From the NCBI GenBank assembly GCA_943370025.1, contig CALRPI020000022.1, positions 1 to 64,000 on the forward strand: DNA of 64,000 nt. The letters are read 5' to 3'. How positions within the stretch are numbered: the first letter of the stretch is position 1; each line of letters begins with the position of its first letter. Origin of the DNA: JAAUUE01 sp943370025 (GTDB taxonomy: Bacteria > Cyanobacteriota > Cyanobacteriia > Cyanobacteriales > JAAUUE01). Shown here piece by piece: positions 61,272 through 64,000 of the stretch. The notes below the pieces were generated by a model. That model ran no database searches. It was not told the origin of the DNA and worked only from the letters and a program-made list of their open reading frames with translations. The position numbers and the translations under genes were made by a program.

Positions 61272-62588
61272 ATGACTCAACCCAAAATAATTGTTCTTGA
61301 TGATGATCCGACGGGTTCCCAGACCGTGCATAGCTGTCTATTGCTGACTAAATGGGATGTAGCTACCCTGAAACTGGGATTATTAGATGCAGCCCCCATA
61401 TTTTTTGTCTTGACCAATACGCGGGCGATGACTCCTGAACAAGCAGCAGATATTACGCGGGAAGTTTGTCAGAATTTGAAAATTGCCCTAGCAGAAACGA
61501 AGGTGGAAGATTTTGTGGTGGTGAGTCGATCGGACTCCACGCTGCGGGGGCATTATCCCGTCGAAACCGATGTGATTGCCGCAGAATTGGGCGGCTTTGA
61601 TGCCCATTTCCTAGTTCCTGCTTTCTTTGAAGGGGGCAGATTTACCCGTGATAGCATTCATTACCTAGTAGTTAACGGTGTGCCAACTCCGGTGCATGAG
61701 ACGGAATTTGCTAAGGATTCAGTTTTTGGCTACAGCTATAGCTATTTGCCTGATTATGTCGCCGAAAAAACCAAGGGGAAGATTTCTCGCGATCGCGTTA
61801 GCAGATTTCTATTAACCGACCTGCGCCAAGGCATCCAAGCCAGACTTCAGGAACTATCGGGAAACCAATGTTGTGTGGTGGATGCGGAAACCCAAGCCGA
61901 TTTAGATCAATTTGCCCACGATATCTTAGCGGTTGCCGCCACGGGCAAGAAATTCCTGTTTCGCAGTGCTGCTAGTCTGCTGACCTCCTTGGCGGATCTA
62001 CCACCTCAACCGGTAGCGATCGATCGGATGTTTGAATATGTCAAAAACGGCAAACCGGGGGCGGTGATCGTCGGCTCCCATGTCAAGAAAACTACGGAAC
62101 AACTAGAAAATCTCCTCCAAGTATCAGGAGTAGCTGGAGTTGAGATTGATGTGTCCCGTTTATTAGAGGAATCAGCCACGGCAAGGGCAGATTTGTTAGC
62201 AGAAATCTTGGCGAAAGTGGCGGCAATTCATCAAGGTGGGCAAACCCCGGTCGTGTATACCAGCCGTCAAGAATTAAGTTTTGCTGATGTAGAAACTAGA
62301 TTAAAGTTTGGAGTGGCAGTTTCTAGCTTGCTGATGGATGTTGTCCAAGGATTGCCAGAAGATATAGGTTTTTTAATTAGTAAGGGCGGAATTACTTCCA
62401 ATGATGTTTTGAGTACAGGGCTAGCCATCACAGCGGCGAGGATTGTGGGGCAAATTCTGGCGGGTTGTTCGATCGTCCTCACTCCCCCAGATCATCCCCG
62501 ATTTCCTAATTTACCCGTGGTGCTTTTCCCCGGCAATGTGGGAGATGCTATGGGTTTAGCTACGGTATATCAACGATTGAGTAATTAA
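61272..62588 (+). CDS. Four-carbon acid sugar kinase family protein
   Basis: A 438-residue protein from the ATG at 61272 (MTQPKIIVLDDDPTGSQTVH). The N-terminal substrate-binding domain shows DDDPTGSQ, SRSDSTLRGHYPVE and PAFFEGGRFT. The C-terminal nucleotide-binding domain has SKGGITSNDV and PVVLFPGNVGDA. The family (formerly DUF1537) phosphorylates four-carbon acid sugars such as threonate and erythronate. The substrate of cyanobacterial members is not established. It follows the DUF3685 gene by 85 bases on the same strand. Confidence 0.88.
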   Translation: MTQPKIIVLDDDPTGSQTVHSCLLLTKWDVATLKLGLLDAAPIFFVLTNTRAMTPEQAADITREVCQNLKIALAETKVEDFVVVSRSDSTLRGHYPVETDVIAAELGGFDAHFLVPAFFEGGRFTRDSIHYLVVNGVPTPVHETEFAKDSVFGYSYSYLPDYVAEKTKGKISRDRVSRFLLTDLRQGIQARLQELSGNQCCVVDAETQADLDQFAHDILAVAATGKKFLFRSAASLLTSLADLPPQPVAIDRMFEYVKNGKPGAVIVGSHVKKTTEQLENLLQVSGVAGVEIDVSRLLEESATARADLLAEILAKVAAIHQGGQTPVVYTSRQELSFADVETRLKFGVAVSSLLMDVVQGLPEDIGFLISKGGITSNDVLSTGLAITAARIVGQILAGCSIVLTPPDHPRFPNLPVVLFPGNVGDAMGLATVYQRLSN

Positions 62589-62748
62589 TTTTGCCTAGGT
62601 TTTAGGTTTTGTCAGTTCTCCTGATAATCTATCCCTTTTGAGTGCTTGATCCTACCTAGATTTTGTCAGATATCCAGATCACCTATCTCCAAGGAATCAG
62701 GAAGCCAGGGCTGTACCGACGAAGCGGTACAGCGACTGGTAGTTCAAT

Positions 62749-63951
62749 CTAGCCTTGATTCCGAAATTTACTTGCCAAGGAGAGAATACTAGTCCAACGT
62801 TTTTGGAGTTGTTTGGCAGTGTAGCCCAGGAGCTTGCAGATTTGGTCATCAGGGTATTGAGATTGTTTGAGTTCTAAGAGTTGTTGTTGTTCTAGGGTCA
62901 GGGTGGTGAAAAATACCTGCCACTGCTGGGCGGTCATGCCTAGCTTTTGGTCTAAGTCAGCACCTAGCCATTGATGAACTAGTTCCCAGTTAGAGGTATG
63001 GGCAAATTTTTCCACATGGTACTTAAACCGTTGTTGGAGGTAATCCCGTTGTCTGGGGGTGAGACGAAGCACCTCATCAATTTCGGCGGCAGAGAGATCC
63101 GAAAGTTTCAGAGTTAGGTAATCCACGCACTCAGATTGCCCTTGGTCTTCTAGGTATTTAATCAGTTCCGAGATCACCCGATCGCGCAACACCGACTCTG
63201 CAGGGTCGATCGACTCAGAGACTAAATGCGATCGCAATTGCTGCATCACCGCCGATCGAGAATGATTGATACCTTCTTCAGTTTTTTGGGTTTCTACGGC
63301 TGCTTCAATATCCACCGAGGTTTCCGCCGGCTGCCGCTTGGCAAAACTTTGGGCGCGGAGAATAATTAACTGCTGGCTAAAGCCATTAAAGAGATTAATC
63401 CGGCGCTTGGCGTACTGCTCAGTAAAAGCCATGTACTCAGAAAGTTCTAGCTGAGTTCGGGGTTGGTAATCACTGGGGAGTTCGTTTTCCCGGCGGAAGG
63501 CTTTGATCGATTCCACGTAGAAATCTTGGAGAAAGTCTTCAATCAGGTTATAGCGAGCAGAGAAGTTTAATTGAGCTTGAGCCGGAGCGATGTGCCGATA
63601 CACCATGACGCTCAAGTTGCTATGGAGTTCTTTGCGCCCCTGTCTAGAACCTAGTTGGTAGTACTGGAGGCACTTTTCTAGACGATGACGACCAAGGCTG
63701 ATTTGCCAAGTATAGACATCTCCAGTGGCTTGGATGCGATCGCTCTTGCGACAAATCCGCTCTACTTCCGCAGCCATCCGTTGAGCTACGTCTAAGACTC
63801 GACTAGATTTGATGCTGACTTGGGAGAGCAATTCGGCTAAGAGAAAATCAACTAGGGCTGTTTGCTCCGGGTTAGTGGCAAAATCAGCAGTAGATATATA
63901 AGTGGTAACGGTTTCTTGGGTAGAATTAGCGGTTTGAGTTTGTACATTCAT
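62749..63951 (-). CDS. hetZ: HetZ-like developmental protein
   Basis: A 400-residue protein from the ATG at 63951, with AAGGGG seven bases before it; a longer frame to 63984 is less likely. The family is recognised by RHRLEKCLQYYQLGSRQGRK, LIEDFLQDFYVESIKAFRRE, LELSEYMAFTEQYAKRRI and LTPRQRDYLQQRFKYHVEKF. HetZ is needed early in heterocyst formation in Nostoc, yet homologues occur in non-heterocystous filamentous strains. The C-terminal part (LTPRQRDYLQ and QICKLLGYTAKQLQKRW) looks like helix-turn-helix DNA-binding units. It stands alone at the right edge. Confidence 0.82.
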   Translation of the reverse strand: MNVQTQTANSTQETVTTYISTADFATNPEQTALVDFLLAELLSQVSIKSSRVLDVAQRMAAEVERICRKSDRIQATGDVYTWQISLGRHRLEKCLQYYQLGSRQGRKELHSNLSVMVYRHIAPAQAQLNFSARYNLIEDFLQDFYVESIKAFRRENELPSDYQPRTQLELSEYMAFTEQYAKRRINLFNGFSQQLIILRAQSFAKRQPAETSVDIEAAVETQKTEEGINHSRSAVMQQLRSHLVSESIDPAESVLRDRVISELIKYLEDQGQSECVDYLTLKLSDLSAAEIDEVLRLTPRQRDYLQQRFKYHVEKFAHTSNWELVHQWLGADLDQKLGMTAQQWQVFFTTLTLEQQQLLELKQSQYPDDQICKLLGYTAKQLQKRWTSILSLASKFRNQG

Positions 63952-64000
63952 GGTATTGCCCCTTAGAAAATCTGGAAGTTTCATTCACAATGACTTTGGG

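Overview
The window is chromosomal DNA of a cyanobacterium, probably filamentous. It carries a photosystem I subunit (PsaK), a carboxysome shell protein (CcmO), the alkane-pathway acyl-ACP reductase (Aar), a HetZ-like protein, DUF1830 and DUF3685 proteins, and a folate/biopterin-type transporter. The octamer GCGATCGC and its GCGATCG/CGATCGC derivatives are very frequent, as in many cyanobacteria. Genus and species cannot be named from the sequence alone.

Layout. 0-4.5 kb: edge of an insertion sequence, methionine synthase metH, a dead VapC toxin fragment and palindromic repeats. 4.5-8.8 kb: a STAND NTPase with 14 WD40 blades, preceded on the same strand by a small helical protein. The two share a short motif, at the N-terminus of one and the C-terminus of the other, which is the arrangement of bacterial amyloid-signalling (NLR-like) cell-death pairs. 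9-14 kb: asnS, psaK, ccmO and a radical SAM gene. 13.5-15.3 kb: a gene-poor stretch with MITE-like palindromes around a DUF1830 gene. 15.3-29.5 kb: an ABC exporter, a LuxR-type response regulator, a secreted TPS-domain/CHAT-protease giant next to a CHASE2 adenylate cyclase, two transporters and an M28 peptidase. 29.6-34.9 kb: a cell-surface polysaccharide cluster (four family 2 glycosyltransferases and a pyruvyl transferase), most genes separated by different perfect hairpins. 35-39 kb: a frameshifted DUF433/DUF5615 toxin-antitoxin pair, a phosphoribulokinase-family paralogue with two unknown small genes, an Npun_F0494-like gene and aar. 39-44.5 kb: a second ABC exporter, a decayed MmeI-like restriction-modification enzyme that has lost its nuclease domain, and an intact DUF433/DUF5615 pair. 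44.5-51.4 kb: valS with an inserted transmembrane segment, then secD and secF. 51.5-54.4 kb: a RelBE-type pair and a divergent radical SAM / TcmP-like pair. 54.6-59 kb: GDP-fucose synthesis (gmd, fcl), an initiating sugar transferase and a glycosyltransferase. 59.4-64 kb: DUF3685 protein, four-carbon acid sugar kinase family protein and hetZ.

Working together: the two polysaccharide clusters could supply GDP-fucose, a lipid-linked first sugar and chain-extending transferases for an exopolysaccharide. The STAND pair, the TcmP pair, the decayed R-M gene and the toxin-antitoxin modules form a scattered immunity and conflict layer. Intergenic DNA is heavily colonised by at least five families of small palindromic elements.
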